This document shows positions 1 through 12,125 of a DNA stretch of 64,000 nucleotides, piece after piece. The stretch is from assembly GCA_029465975.1 (NCBI GenBank), contig CM055730.1:12865267-12929266 (forward strand). The letters run 5' to 3'. The stretch's first letter is position 1. The number at the start of each line of letters is the position of its first letter. The stretch is from Dallia pectoralis. Lineage: Eukaryota > Chordata > Actinopteri > Esociformes > Umbridae. Below the pieces are notes generated by a model. It was not told the origin of the DNA, did not search any database, and saw only the letters and a program-made list of their open reading frames with translations. The position numbers were made by a program, and so were the translations under genes.

Positions 1-1230
1 TAACTGCCACTATAACTGCCACTATAACCGCCACTGTAACCGCCACTATAACCGCCACTATAACCGCCACTATAACCGCCACTGTAACCGCCACTATAAC
101 CGCCACTATAACTGCCACTATAACTGCCACTATAACTGCCACTATAACCGCCACTATAACTGCCACTATAACTGCCACTATAACTGCCACTATAACTGCC
201 ACTATAACTGCCACCATAACTGCCACTATAACTGCCACTATAACTGCCACTATAACCGCCACTATAACCGCCACTATAACCGCCACTATAACCGCCACTA
301 TAACTGCCACTATAACTGCCACTATAACTGCCACCATAACTGCCACTATAACTGCCACTATAACTGCCACTATAACCGCCACTATAACCGCCACTATAAC
401 CGCCACTATAACCGCCACTATAACCGCCACTATAACCGCCACTATAACTGCCACTATAACTGCCACTATAACTGCCACCATAACTGCCACCATAACTGCC
501 ACCATAACTGCCACCATAACCGCCACTATAACCGCCACTATAACCGCCACTATAACCGCCACTATAACTGCCACTATAACTGCCACTATAACCGCCACTA
601 TAACCGCCACTATAACTGCCACTATAACCGCCACTATAACCGCCACTATAACCGCCACTATAACTGCCACTATAACTGCCACTATAACCGCCACTATAAC
701 CGCCACTATAACCGCCACTATAACCGCCACTATAACCGCCACTATAACTGCCACTATAACCGCCACTATAACCGCCACTATAACCGCCACTATAACCGCC
801 ACTATAACCGCCACTATAACCGCCACTGTAACCGCCACTATAACCGCCACTATAACCGCCACTATAACTGCCACTATAACCGCCACTATAACTGCCACTA
901 TAACCGCCACTATAACTGCCACCATAACTGCCACTATAACCGCCACTATAACCGCCACTATAACCGCCACTATAACTGCCACTATAACCGCCACTATAAC
1001 TGCCACTATAACCGCCACTATAACTGCCACTATAACTGCCACTATAACTGCCACTATAACCGCCACTATAACCGCCACTATAACCGCCACTATAACCGCC
1101 ACTATAACTGCCACTATAACCGCCACTATAACTGCCACTATAACCGCCACTATAACTGCCACTATAACTGCCACTATAACCGCCACTATAACCGCCACTA
1201 TAACTGCCACCATAACTGCCACTATAACTA
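1..1230. repeat. 12-bp minisatellite array, about 102 units
   Basis: The array is already running at base 1, so it extends left of the window. The unit is TAACYGCCACTA. The main variation is C or T at one position, which alternates CCG with CTG. Rarer units read CCACCA or CACTGTA. The period is a multiple of three, and the plus frame beginning with TAA stops in every unit, so it is not coding. Bases 181-300 and 301-420 appear identical, which shows block duplication on top of the 12-bp period. Confidence 0.97.
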
Positions 1231-3265
1231 CCTGATTGTGCCATAATCTTTTATTCGGCATGTTTTTCATTTTGTCCAGTTGCACAGCACTCTTGCACTG
1301 GCATTACTTAATGTGCTGTCATTACTCAAAGCTTTAAAATATTTGTGTACTCAATATTTGTCCGGTCATCAATCAACCCAATTTATTTCAATATGGGTGC
1401 ATATTTTAGATCTATTATCTTTAAAAACACATGTAATTTCACAGTGTGCATTGCCTTCTCAAGCGAATTCTGAAGTCACCACCTATGACTATATTTTTAA
1501 TAACAGAGTCAGGGTTATTTAACTTTTAATTACTTGTCCGGTTTGTTTAGTTCACTGTACTTTACTGATAATGCATTTTCTCTCCTCATCTTTATCATTT
1601 ACTGGAGGAAAAGACAAATCACATGATATTAAATTGTTACATTTTTACCAGAATTTTTATTGTAGATATTGTTACAATTTGGGAAAATGTAATGCTGATT
1701 TATATAATCTATGAGACAGAAGACAATATAATAGTTAAGTACTTCTAGTAAAAGGAAATCCCAGCTCCCTGGACAATATGCATTTCCAACAGGGTTTCCC
1801 TGCTACTTGTGAGGTAATGGCACTACAAAAAATTATTTAATAAAACAAATATTTAAGGACCAACCAGCAACACACTTCTATATCTACTTTCTCTGCTGTA
1901 ACAGGTTGTCTTTAATTCCAATCAAGTGTTTCTGCATGAAAGTAACCCGGTGTTAGTGTTGTAGACTGGATGACAGGTACTGCTGACAGTTGAATGAATC
2001 AGGAACACATAAACTAGAAGCTATTTATCAGCGTCTACCCCTGCAGCCTCACAATGTTTCTGAGATAAAAAGAAGACAGCAAGAAAGAGAATGTAAAATG
2101 GTAACATCTCTGTGTAGCTACTACCAGAGAGAGATTCATTTGTTTGATTACTGATCTAGAGATTGAATGAGTGATTAATCACTTTAATTCGATTGGGCTT
2201 TATTTGCACGTAGTGCGTTTGTCAACGTTGCCAGGGCGACTAAAATAGACAATCACTAATAAACACATTTGGAATTCGTTTACTCCTTCCAAGAATTGTA
2301 CTTCTGATGGTGCTGCTAGTGGTTGATTTCACATAGAGACTGAATTCAGAGTATGTTCGCGTGGTCAGCATCTCCCACTAAAATAAGTAGCTGTGCAGAT
2401 GTATTGTTGGTGATATAATCACTTGTGTAGAGTGAGTGAACATGCCCCGAAAATATATCGTCCACAGGTATTCTATAAACACAAATACAAAATATTAACA
2501 GACAGACAGGGTTCTTGATGATTTCAGCTATATATACGGCACATACGATGCTTGCTTTTTTCCACATCAATGTTCTATAATAACATTGTTCGTCCCAACA
2601 ATGTTTGACGTCACTACCTTTCCTACAATCATTCATCTACATCTGAGTTAGTAAACATCCAGATGAGAGATTTTCATAGAACGGATGTGGTTACAATTGA
2701 GATATCCGGGTGATGGACAGGGTGCCAAAGCATTCAGGAGCTTCCCCTAAAATCCTCCACTCTTTGTTTCACACTCGCAGTCTATCTAACAGTCATCGCC
2801 ATGGTATCATAGCAGCTTTTATCAACCATTGTCTTACTGTTGTGCCTAGAAACGTGCTGCTTTGTGCCTGAGGGCTGAGTCACAGTGTCGCTCATCTCAA
2901 AATCAAGCACCACGTTTTACACTTTAGGTATTCTTACGGGAGCTGGCTGAGTTTTATAAGTGGAAGGCTCTGTGACCTTGAGTTCTTGTGTTATCTGGAA
3001 ACTGGGGAACTCAAGATGATTTGTGTGACTTTGAATTCAATATAGACCTACATAGAAACAAAACATTCGCACGCGCGTAGGTAGGTTGAAGACATTGATC
3101 TGTTAATTTTTATTTTAGCTTGAGTGATTAGAGATTTAGGGGATCTGGGAACCTATAGTGGGTTGCAGGTATATGAAGGTGATGTTGGCTGATAATAGCC
3201 AATTGTAATTTATAACAGTACTTACAAGACAAGCTCCATTGTTCTTTACCAATACTTTCATTGTG
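1231..3265. other. AT-rich spacer, nothing recognised
   Basis: This is about 2 kb of unique-looking, AT-rich sequence without a supportable exon. Open frames are short and show no family resemblance. I see no tandem repeat and no terminal-repeat structure. Confidence 0.5.
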
Positions 3266-3269
3266 TTTT

Positions 3270-3645
3270 ATCTCTGTCCCCCGTCCCCATGTTATCCATG
3301 AACTCCTTAATGGACGACAGTATGTTTGGGTCATTGTTTTGCCGAAGCACCGTCCAATGCGTTAGGAGACATTTGCTGAGTCGAAAAAAATATTCTCTTC
3401 TCTTCCGAATGAATTCTGCTGCCATCAGTAGTTCTCATTCTGGTGCATATAAGTTGGTCTCATCTTTCTACAATACTTGTTTCCAGATTTCTGCAGGCTA
3501 TTTGAGGTAATGTAACCAGTCGTCTCAGCAGACCACAGAATAGTTTTCCACATGCTCCCAGAGTTTTCCCCATGCCTTTCTGCAAACTTCCGAAATGCTG
3601 CCCCGCACATCTTAGCTTCTGTCAGGGCCACTAATCCATAAATAT
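3270..3645 (-). pseudogene. Tc1/mariner transposase remnant
   Basis: The minus strand translates in broken frames into pieces that resemble the middle of fish Tc1 transposases. One piece reads FRKFAERHGENSGSMWKTIL and continues into a WSAETT segment, matching the family's F-A-x-x-H ... W ... ILWSDET region, which holds a catalytic Asp. Farther along, NNDPNILSSIKEF resembles the family's NDPKHTS segment. The two segments are in different frames with stops between them, so the copy is dead. No terminal inverted repeats were found, so the limits are approximate. Recognition is from memory of the family, not a search. Confidence 0.55.
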
Positions 3646-3775
3646 CTGATTGTTAAAGTGCAGACGACGTGTTTTTCTGGCAGGTTCTCCCATTTCAGAC
3701 CACAACATTAGTACCACTAGTACAATTCTAGGTAGTTCCACTCATATTATTCCAGTCATATTGTTCATATTTCCA

Positions 3776-4070
3776 TTGTGGTACTGAATGGTATCACTTA
3801 ACTCATAGTATCACTCAATGGTATCACTCATGGTATTACTTAACTCATGGTATCACTTAACTCATAGTATCACTCAATGGTATCACTCATGGTATTACTT
3901 AACTCATGGTATCACTGAATGGTATCACTTAACTCGTGGTATCACTCATGGTATTACTTAACTCATGGTATCACTCAATGGTATCACTTAACTCATGGTA
4001 TCACTCAATGGTATCACTCAACTCATGGTATCACTCAATGGTATCACTGAATGGCATAACTTAACTCACT
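3776..4070. repeat. Short tandem repeat built on GGTATCACT
   Basis: The segments GGTATCACTCAAT, GGTATCACTTAACTCAT and GGTATTACTTAACTCAT alternate irregularly. A larger block of about 60 bases repeats around 3800-3910. This is a degenerate minisatellite with mixed units. Confidence 0.85.
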
Positions 4071-4737
4071 TCATTAATTTAATATTATAATAATAATACA
4101 TTAATTATTTGCAATCATTTTTTTCTAAATATATACTTATGGACCAATTTTGTGCACAGACTTAGCCCTGGATAAAAAATCTGACTCAATATGAAGCTGG
4201 CCCTGTATGGCTTCATGTTCACCCACTGTGCAATTGGTGCTGCATTTCTATTATTTATTCAGTCTGCTTCAACAAAAGCTTCAGATTGAGATGTAACCTC
4301 CCATATGCACCATGCACTGCTACGGGCTGTATCAAAACCATGTAGAAGTTAAAATTAAAATAAGGTGAATATAATGTACCTACCATTTGTAAGATAAACA
4401 CTTTATTAATAAGCACTTTGACTCAGGCTTAAAGAATTGCGTCCGCATTTAAATTCCATTCATGCCTAACCTGAAGGTCTCTAGCCAGCCTGATGGGGTT
4501 TGCCTCACACAAAATCCCAATCATAACGTAAATAGACAATGCGTCTTATGTATTTGACTTGTGGAAACTATTTTACCATCGACTGAAGACGTATTCTGTT
4601 GTGATGTATCATTCTTATGAACACAGTGATATTATTCACAGTTAGGTTAGAAAATCCTATTTCAACCGTTGGAGCCAATGATCAATAAACAGCTTGTTTA
4701 TAGACGGAAGTCCTTCCTAGTGTTACTCTCGGGCAAA
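4071..4737. other. AT-rich spacer, nothing recognised
   Basis: The block is AT-rich and unique-looking, with only short open frames. I found no repeat or gene signal. Confidence 0.4.
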
Positions 4738-4802
4738 GCGTTGTATAAACGTTGCATAAACGTTGCATAAACATTGCATAAACGTTGCATAAACATTGCA
4801 TA
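4738..4802. repeat. 12-bp tandem repeat, about 5 units
   Basis: The unit CGTTGCATAAA(A/C) repeats about five times, with ACATTGCATAAA variants. The period is close to 12. Confidence 0.85.
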
Positions 4803-5202
4803 TACAGATAATAGATGTTTCCCTTTTATTGCGCTGTGTTATCCTGAACCATCGTAAGAGGCGTCAAAACCGAGCGGTCTGGCAATGGTTTAGTGCTAGT
4901 TTTATTGACACTCCGATGGATAACTGGATGAAAGGATTTCACAAGGACATTTGTGAATGCAGCGTTCAGGCAGTAGTTTAGGAAATGCAGTCCAGTTTCC
5001 GCCTGGTCCTCTGGAAATGAACACTTGTTGCTTCAGAGCGTTAGTTTCCAACATTTAGTAGAACTGGGTTTGGTGAAGTCCTACTTGCAGTTTTCTCAGA
5101 GCGATCTCTGTCATCAATATGTTTTGTTTAGCTGTCACCAATAGTGCTAATCGCAGAATCCTGGGCCACTCAGTGCCGTTTAGTCTTTAGCACGTTTAAT
5201 TT

Positions 5203-5572
5203 TGTCACGTAAACGATGGTGTAGAGCAAGGATTGAAACGGATGCAGAGCGGAGACCTCGTTTGTGACAATTAATTAAAATACAAAACAAATATGAACCA
5301 AACGAACGAAAAACACTGTGAACCGTAATGAAAATAAATTCAACTGCACAATTGCGAGACTTGTTAACAGCATCAACAACAGTTCACCAATACCAGGACT
5401 CACCTATATGTGACTTGAAACAATACCAAGCCTAAGTGCTATATTTGATATTATTATATTACTGCCCAACTGATTAGCTAATTCACCCCTGGTGTGTGTA
5501 ATCACAACAAACTAGCTGTGTGCACCCCACTAAACTACCCAGAGGGAGAACAAAAGGTTCCCACTCGTGACA
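5203..5572 (-). mobile_element. Degraded LTR of the TGTCAC family, minus orientation
   Basis: On the plus strand the block starts TGTCACGTAAACG and ends CACTCGTGACA. Its reverse complement therefore begins TGTCACGAGTGGG, like the intact LTR at 16640. The start also resembles the plus-strand starts of the minus-oriented LTRs at 59300 (GGTGTAG shared) and 63291. Flanking pentamers AATTT and AATAC do not match, so this may be a decayed solo LTR or one end of a broken element. A frame at 5494-5919 crosses its edge and I do not treat it as a gene. Confidence 0.5.
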
Positions 5573-6347
5573 AATACCTACCCTGTTTATCTAGGAGGGT
5601 TACTGGTACGTGGGATTGGACCTGGCTGGACTGGACATTGCCTTGTGTCTATCTCCCAAGGATGTATGGGATGTGGCGTTTCCACGCTAGCTCCTGTAAA
5701 CCAGCATTCTACTGCGCGCCTCTGTGTTTCCAGACCCCAAATGAGACGTCTCCCCAGGGAAGCGCTGCAACAACACCAGCCGACCCGGCAGGAGATGTGG
5801 GTTCCCTGGATGAGCTGGAACACCTGGGGCAGCTCACAGTAGCCCACAGGCCAACTCTACTGGGGATTGCAACAGTTCAATCAGCGCTACACTCCTATTA
5901 TGCAATGCGCCATAAATGAGTGGCTGAACCGCTTATTGACAAGGCATGATTAATTCCGGAAACAGAACCGCTATTCATTTGGTGCAAATGGTTTCGGATG
6001 CATACTTCGGCTGTTGAATTTAATAGTGTAAACGGATAAAGAATATTGTTGCTAACAATGAAAGCGCCCCAAAGCGTATAATATCTGCCTATATTTAATA
6101 AGCTTTCGGTCAGCTGCTTTCTCACGGCCGCGGTTCTCTTGGTTCATTTGAGGCGAGTCCTTTTTCACCTATAATTGGAATTGTTTCTCCCCCATTTTTC
6201 TGTAATGAGGGCATTTCTTAAGCCCTATTAGCATGGGCTGTCACAGATGTTGCTGAAGTGTTCTCTTTGGAATGGACCAGTGTCTAGCCACCTTCAAAAC
6301 CAATTCTGATGAGAACGGAAGAGAGAACAACAAAAGTTTGCAGTGCA
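5573..6347. other. Spacer beside the LTR, no gene supported
   Basis: Overlapping open frames in both strands around 5580-5920 reflect higher GC rather than a recognisable protein. If the LTR at 5203-5572 is a 3' LTR in minus orientation, this could be a remnant of element interior, but I could not match it to gag or pol. Confidence 0.3.
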
Positions 6348-6348
6348 C

Positions 6349-6372
6349 TGTGTGTGTTTGTGTGTGTGTGGG

Positions 6373-6411
<39 letters not shown>
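6349..6411. repeat. (TG)n microsatellite
   Basis: The tract alternates TG with a few interruptions (TGTGTTTG, GGGAGCG). It is open on both strands as Cys-Val or Thr-His runs, which is purely compositional. Confidence 0.95.
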
Positions 6412-6412
<1 letters not shown>

Positions 6413-6783
6413 AGCATGCCACTCTGGGGAGCCATATTTAGGAACTCTGGCAAGGTAGCTCGACAGCTGCTGCAGCAGTATTATAATTCCTCTTTTTCTC
6501 AGTCAACTCAAAGGCAATGTTAATAGCTCTGCCAAATGTCCCTGCAGAAACAGAATTGGAGGATGCTTTAAGTCATTAACCTCTCCGTCCGTCACAAGGA
6601 GGATGCGTTTGGACCGTGGTCGCCACCCACGACCTTTGTGCTCGTCTTCTAGCTCGTCGCCTTGCCATCCAACCTCCTCCCCCTCGCTTGTCACACAGGC
6701 ACACACACACACAGGGAAATACACAAACTCGCACAACGTCAGGCAAAGCAATCAATAACTCTGTGTTCAGAGGAGCAGGGAGC

Positions 6784-6827
6784 GGGAGAGGGAGAGAGAG
6801 AGAGAGAGAGAGAGAGGGGAGGGGGGA

Positions 6828-6863
<36 letters not shown>

Positions 6864-6879
6864 GGAGGGGGGGAGAGGG
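6784..6879. repeat. 96-bp uninterrupted polypurine tract
   Basis: Every base from 6784 to 6879 is A or G. The tract consists of two similar halves, each a (GA)n run followed by GGGGAGGGGGG and AGAGGG, so it looks internally duplicated. Translated frames here are Arg-Glu or Ser-Leu runs and are not genes. Confidence 0.95.
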
Positions 6880-6939
6880 TGTCTTTAATGGGGAGAATAA
6901 AAATGACTGTTGATGGAGTAATCACAGAAGCAGCTGCAG

Positions 6940-7260
6940 GACCAGGTAACATCTCAGGGTTAAATAATGATTGCCTCTGTCAGAATGGGAGAAAAGGTTT
7001 CATTAGCCGCCCTGGGCAGCGTCTCTTCTAACTCTGCAATGGCTTCGGCCCTGCAGGCCTCTTGTATCCCAGTCAGTTCGAGCTCATAACCTGCCTCATT
7101 CAATCAGTTATTGAGCTAATTGTCTTAATTAATTGCCTTGCATGTCTTAAGCCTTCGAATAGAACTGTTCCCGGTTGGCAGGTCCGTTGCCCTTCAGGAC
7201 TGAGACTTAAAATCCTCACCTTGCTGACTTCCCTGATCAGGTTGTAGCTCCAGCCATTAG
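6940..7260. promoter_or_regulatory. Possible conserved non-coding block
   Basis: This segment looks more complex than the surrounding spacer. It contains clustered homeodomain-type cores, TAATTG and TTAATTAATTG near 7117-7135, together with GCCTCATTCAATCAGTTATT. Such blocks are typical of developmental enhancers in vertebrate gene deserts. Conservation cannot be seen from one sequence, so this is only a candidate. Confidence 0.22.
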
Positions 7261-8230
7261 ACGCCACTCTCCCTCAGCCCAAGCGCACCTCCCCAGCACT
7301 GTCACTATCAGGCACTCTCTCAATCCCAAGGACTTGCTGTATAAACCCGGAGACTGTCATAAAAAATGCATACTTGCCATTTCAGAACCGCTTTCTGCAC
7401 AAGCTGTTTTTTGGTTGCAGCAGTGATGCTTTCGCCCAAAATTAATCCCACCCAGTAGCTTCAGGAGGATAAATCTGCCATGCTGTCTCACATACCTAGA
7501 GATATCTCTGCTTGTCTGATGTATAGCTGCGGTAGACCGGACACTTCTCTACAGGTGGGTCTCTGTTGGATACTGGTGGATGAGGTTGTCTCATTAATTG
7601 TTTTCCTGCCGTTAGTCACTCTGGAGAAAATCCCATTTGTTACACAGATGTGCCTAATATGGTAATTTTCCATCAATTAGGTAGCAACAACCAAGCTTTG
7701 AAAATGGAAAACACAGCAACACATTTCTTTGAAGCCACCTAAATACATAAATAGAAGGAAATTAAGTCTGTCTAATCTTTTTGGAAGACTTGACCAACTG
7801 CAATGTCAGTATCCATGTTTTTCTTCAATTATTCGAAAATCTGTATATGTAAATTGGAATGTTTCTTACCTGTGGTTTGGTTTTCACAAATTTTGTTTGA
7901 TAAAAGCAATGCTTTAAGACCTTTTCCAGACACAGATTATTTCACAGATTATGTCTGATCTAAACAATCCCACATTTTTTGGTCAAACTCAAAGTCAAGC
8001 TGCATTCAGAACAAGGCTTAATCTGTGTCCTCGAAACCGGCTCTGAGTACCTCCAAGAAATAGTGGATGTTTTTGCGTTTCTAGTGAAATGCTCGTGCCT
8101 CGGCTATTAAAAGCATTGCAGTCAATTAAATAAAATAAATAAAATAAAAATGCAATTTAAAAATACAATATCAATTATGTCAAATCAAACATGATAGATA
8201 GTGACGGGTGCTCATGATTTAAATGGATTT
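7261..8230. other. Spacer, nothing recognised
   Basis: The sequence is AT-rich and unique-looking with short frames only. No repeat structure or gene signal was seen. Confidence 0.4.
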
Positions 8231-8231
8231 A

Positions 8232-8305
8232 ATGTGTGTGTGTGTGTGTGTCTGCGTGTGTCTGTGTGTGTGTGTGTGTGTGGGTGTGTGGGTGTGTGTG
8301 TGTGT
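8232..8305. repeat. (TG)n microsatellite with TCTG and TGGG variants
   Basis: This is a TG dinucleotide tract with interruptions such as TCTGCG and TGGGTGTG. Confidence 0.95.
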
Positions 8306-8407
8306 AAATTCAGTAAGAGTCTGTGAGTGAGGAGAGACCTTTCTCTTCTGAGAAGTGTGTGCATGTTCGGTGTCTGTAGATGAGCTGTAATTCGCATTTG
8401 ATTAAAC

Positions 8408-8409
<2 letters not shown>

Positions 8410-8461
<52 letters not shown>

Positions 8462-8477
8462 CGTGCGTGTGTGTGCG
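8410..8477. repeat. (TG)n microsatellite
   Basis: The tract is a nearly pure TG run ending in GCGTGCGTGCGTG variants. It lies 100 bases after the previous TG tract. Confidence 0.95.
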
Positions 8478-8651
8478 AAATGTCTCTAAGATGCAGATCA
8501 GGGCGCAGAAACAATAGGCTGTTGGTTTAACAATCTAATAGCTCTGGGATGGGAACATTCAGGCCCTTGTGAACAGCCACATAGGGGACAAACTGTTACC
8601 GTAACAGAACCGTGATAGTCTCCTGGAACTGCTCTATTCCTTCAGCCTGAT

Positions 8652-9962
8652 ATACCAGAGACTCTGCTGCACCTTCTACAGTACAGTGTTAGTGTGTCTG
8701 GAACATTTCAGGAGATACCAGAGACTCTGCTGCACCTTCTACAGTACAGTGCTAGTGTGTCTGGAACATTTCAGGAGATACCAGAGACTCTGCTGCACCT
8801 TCTACAGTACAGTGTTAGTGTGTCTGGAACATTTCAGGAGATACCAGAGACTCTGCTGCACCTTCTACAGTACAGTGCTAGTGTGTCTGGAACATTTCAG
8901 GAGATACCAGAGACTCTGCTGCACCTTCTACAGTACAGTGCTAGTGTGTCTGGAACATTTCAGGAGATACCAGAGACTCTGCTGCACCTTCTACAGTACA
9001 GTGCTAGTGTGTCTGGAACATTTCAGCAGATACCAGAGACTCTGCTGCACCTTCTACAGTACAGTGTTAGTGTGTCTGGAACATTTCAGGAGATACCAGA
9101 GACTCTGCTGCACCTTCTACAGTACAGTGTTAGTGTGTCTGGAACATTTCAGGAGATACCAGAGACTCTGCTGCACCTTCTACAGTACAGTGTTAGTGTG
9201 TCTGGAACATTTCAGGAGATACCAGAGACTCTGCTGCACCTTCTACAGTACAGTGTTAGTGTGTCTGGAACATTTCAGGAGATACCAGAGACTCTGCTGC
9301 ACCTTCTACAGTACAGTGCTAGTGTGTCTGGAACATTTCAGGAGATACCAGAGACTCTGCTGCACCTTCTACAGTACAGTGCTAGTGTGTCTGGAACATT
9401 TCAGGAGATACCAGAGACTCTGCTGCACCTTCTACAGTACAGTGCTAGTGTGTCTGGAACATTTCAGCAGATACCAGAGACTCTGCTGCACCTTCTACAG
9501 TACAGTGTTAGTGTGTCTGGAACATTTCAGGAGATACCAGAGACTCTGCTGCACCTTCTACAGTACAGTGTTAGTGTGTCTGGAACATTTCAGGAGATAC
9601 CAGAGACTCTGCTGCACCTTCTACAGTACAGTGTTAGTGTGTCTGGAACATTTCGGGAGATACCAGAGACTCTGCTGCACCTTCTACAGTACAGTGTTAG
9701 TGTGTCTGGAACATTTCAGGAGATACCAGAGACTCTGCTGCACCTTCTTCAGTACAGTGTTAGTGTGTCTGGAACATTTCGGGAGATACCAGAGACTCTG
9801 CTGCACCTTCTACAGTACAGTGCTAGTGTGTCTGGAACATTTCAGCAGATACCAGAGACTCTGCTGCACCTTCTACAGTACAGTGCTAGTGTGTCTGGAA
9901 CATTTCAGCAGATACCAGAGACTCTGCTGCACCTTCTACAGTACAGTGCTAGTGTGTCTGGA
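8652..9962. repeat. 63-bp minisatellite, about 20.8 copies
   Basis: The unit begins ATACCAGAGACTCTGCTGC and ends AACATTTCAGGAG. Units are nearly identical. They vary mainly as TGTTAG or TGCTAG, and CAGGAG, CAGCAG or CGGGAG. Because 63 is a multiple of three and the unit lacks stops in two plus frames, two frames stay open for more than 430 codons (8686-9996 and 8694-10076). The third frame stops at TAG in every unit. The peptides (repeats of LVCLEHFRRYQRLCC or SGTFQEIPETLLH) are most simply by-products of the array. No upstream exon or promoter is evident. Confidence 0.96.
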
Positions 9963-11525
9963 CACGCACCCAGAGGAAACTGTAATTACACCTTGAAACG
10001 GTATCCATTAAAAAACAACTCCCTTTGCTCTTACCGAAACGTTTTTCTTTTGCCGGTAAAAGCGGATGAGAACTAATGGATGGCTGGAGTCGTTTTAGAG
10101 ACAAATTCTGTGAAGCGTAGAACGTCGAATCACTGTAGGTCCTCGTGAAAGGCGATCCTGGTCTTCGTTTGCCTGGGATGGGTCATTGGTTCTAGGCCGC
10201 TGCCTCTGTTGTAAATGAACTGCCGCCATCTGGATTCACATCAAAAACTATTCCTTTATCATTTCCCACTTTTTCTATCAACAAAGCATGAACTCCTGAA
10301 AAGAGAACAAAAAAGGACAAGCATTTAACCTTTCAGTCAGCACTGGATGTTATTTATCATCACACTCTCTACTTCCATAAACTGTAGTTTTATATTGTTC
10401 TTACTATATTATTGGTCCATTTGGCATTTTGGCACAAAAATCTAAACAATGAAAAAGCCTGAGCAAACTATGTGATCTTGCCAATAATTAATAATGCTCC
10501 CTGTAAATTGTTGATTATCACAAAGCTTGTGTGCTAAACTCCATATTAATACTTTTCCTTAGATTGTCATAGAATATGTAAAATCAGCTTTTACCGTGTG
10601 GGCGTGAAAACCTCCTTAATGGATAAGTGACATCGAACGTGTCCTCTCATCTGTTTTTTCTTACACTCTCTTTCTCCAACCTAATATGCACTTTCCTCAT
10701 TCAATTTTATTGTCCGAAATGGGCTATAGGCAGACAAAAAGAGTTAGCTGTCATGACTTTAGAGATGGACGATGTGTGTATTTCAAAATGTTCTCGGGTT
10801 GTCAGGATGGCCGTATAAATCACATCTCTCTGACACTCTAAGTCGGTTACGTCAAATTAACCTGATAAATCATTGCAGGATCCAGCAATTTGAAATTGTT
10901 TTTGCTCCGATGATGAGAGATTGTCTTGTCTTCATCAAGCTGGGGTTTTTTTTGCCCGTGGCTAGTGTTATTTTTGCTACTCTCACTCAGAGAAATCAAA
11001 GGTAATTTGTTAATTTGTCATGAAAAACTGTCATTATGACATTTCCTAAAATAGATACATGTATATTTTAGTTAATATTTCAGAAAAGTGGTATCACAGA
11101 TATCACCAGATGTTATTCTACTGGAAGAAACTAAGACAGCCGACTGAAACTAGGCAGATATTCTACTAAATATACAACATTATATTTGACTTATTTTCTA
11201 TATTGTGTATGTTAGTTAAAGTTGTATACTTTTCTGCTACCAAGCGGTATGCGTCCTGTGCAATTGGTCAGCAATATCCAGGTTTTGGGGGATTACTTTC
11301 CGGTTGAATGAGCAACTTGATAAGAACCAGAATGGCATCAGATGTGCCTGGATGACAGAAATATTGACATGGTCCAATATGATCTAAGTATAGCTTGGAT
11401 GAGCCCATCTTGTTATATCTATTTCAATCAATTAAATGTATTTTATAAAGTAATTTCTCCACCAAGTGCTTTTACAAACACCTAGCCTGAACCAATACTG
11501 AATCTCAAATGTAAATTATTGGTGA
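9963..11525. other. AT-rich spacer, nothing recognised
   Basis: Only short frames are present, with no repeat structure beyond scattered poly-T runs. No gene is supported. Confidence 0.45.
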
Positions 11526-11541
11526 ATGGCCATATCAGGCC

Positions 11542-11612
11542 TTTGGAATTTGGAAAAATGTGGAATTTGGAAAAATGTGGACTTTGGAAAAATGTGGAAT
11601 TTGGAAAAAGTG
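11542..11612. repeat. 17-bp tandem repeat, about 4 units
   Basis: The unit GAATTTGGAAAAATGTG repeats about four times, with one GACTTTGG variant. Confidence 0.88.
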
Positions 11613-11826
11613 TATTTTAGTTTTTTGGTAATTGCCTCAAGTTGTTTTAACGCTTTAGAGGAGATCAATATTTCTGTAAATCATGAGGAATTAACTAGCA
11701 TTTCTCCATTTCTATGTGAGACCATCTGCTCAATAAGAGACAGTGTAATGTGTTTTTCTGTGGAGAATGAGTCTGTCAATTGATGGGTCCATCACTGTAA
11801 TCCTCTCCCACCGTTGACAGGACCAG

Positions 11827-11863
11827 TTGTGTGTGTGTACGTTTGTGTGTGTGTGTGTGTGTA
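11827..11863. repeat. (TG)n microsatellite
   Basis: This is a TG tract with TACGTT interruptions. Confidence 0.9.
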
Positions 11864-12074
11864 TTTATGTTTGTTTGCATGCATGCCTGTGCCTCGCTAC
11901 ATCTGTGCACGTAAGTAATAGGGTGGCCGACAAATCTTACATGTTTACTCCGACAAGCACTGACATCCGAGCATACGATTTTATCAAATATTTATTTTTA
12001 TACTTTCCAGGCAGATGTCACATTAGTTACTGCCTGCTTCTGAAAGTATTAACTGCAGTATTTGTGTGCACACT

Positions 12075-12075
12075 C

Positions 12076-12108
<33 letters not shown>

Positions 12109-12125
12109 CTCGTGTGTGTGTGTGA
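12075..12125. repeat. (TG)n microsatellite with GCGCGCAC interruption
   Basis: The TG run is split by a short alternating GCGCGCAC segment. Both are alternating purine-pyrimidine. Confidence 0.9.

Noticed and set aside
1..1230. CRISPR array
   Set aside because: There are no spacers; units are contiguous 12-mers in vertebrate DNA.
5494..5919. 141-codon frame as a gene
   Set aside because: It begins inside a degraded LTR, overlaps open frames in two other frames, and resembles no protein I know.
6241..6952. Frames over the TG and GA tracts as genes
   Set aside because: They are Cys-Val, Thr-His, Arg-Glu or Ser-Leu runs produced by microsatellites.
8686..10076. Frames of 436 and 460 codons as protein-coding genes
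   Set aside because: They are two frames of the same 63-bp minisatellite; openness follows from the period being a multiple of three and there is no sign of an exon structure.
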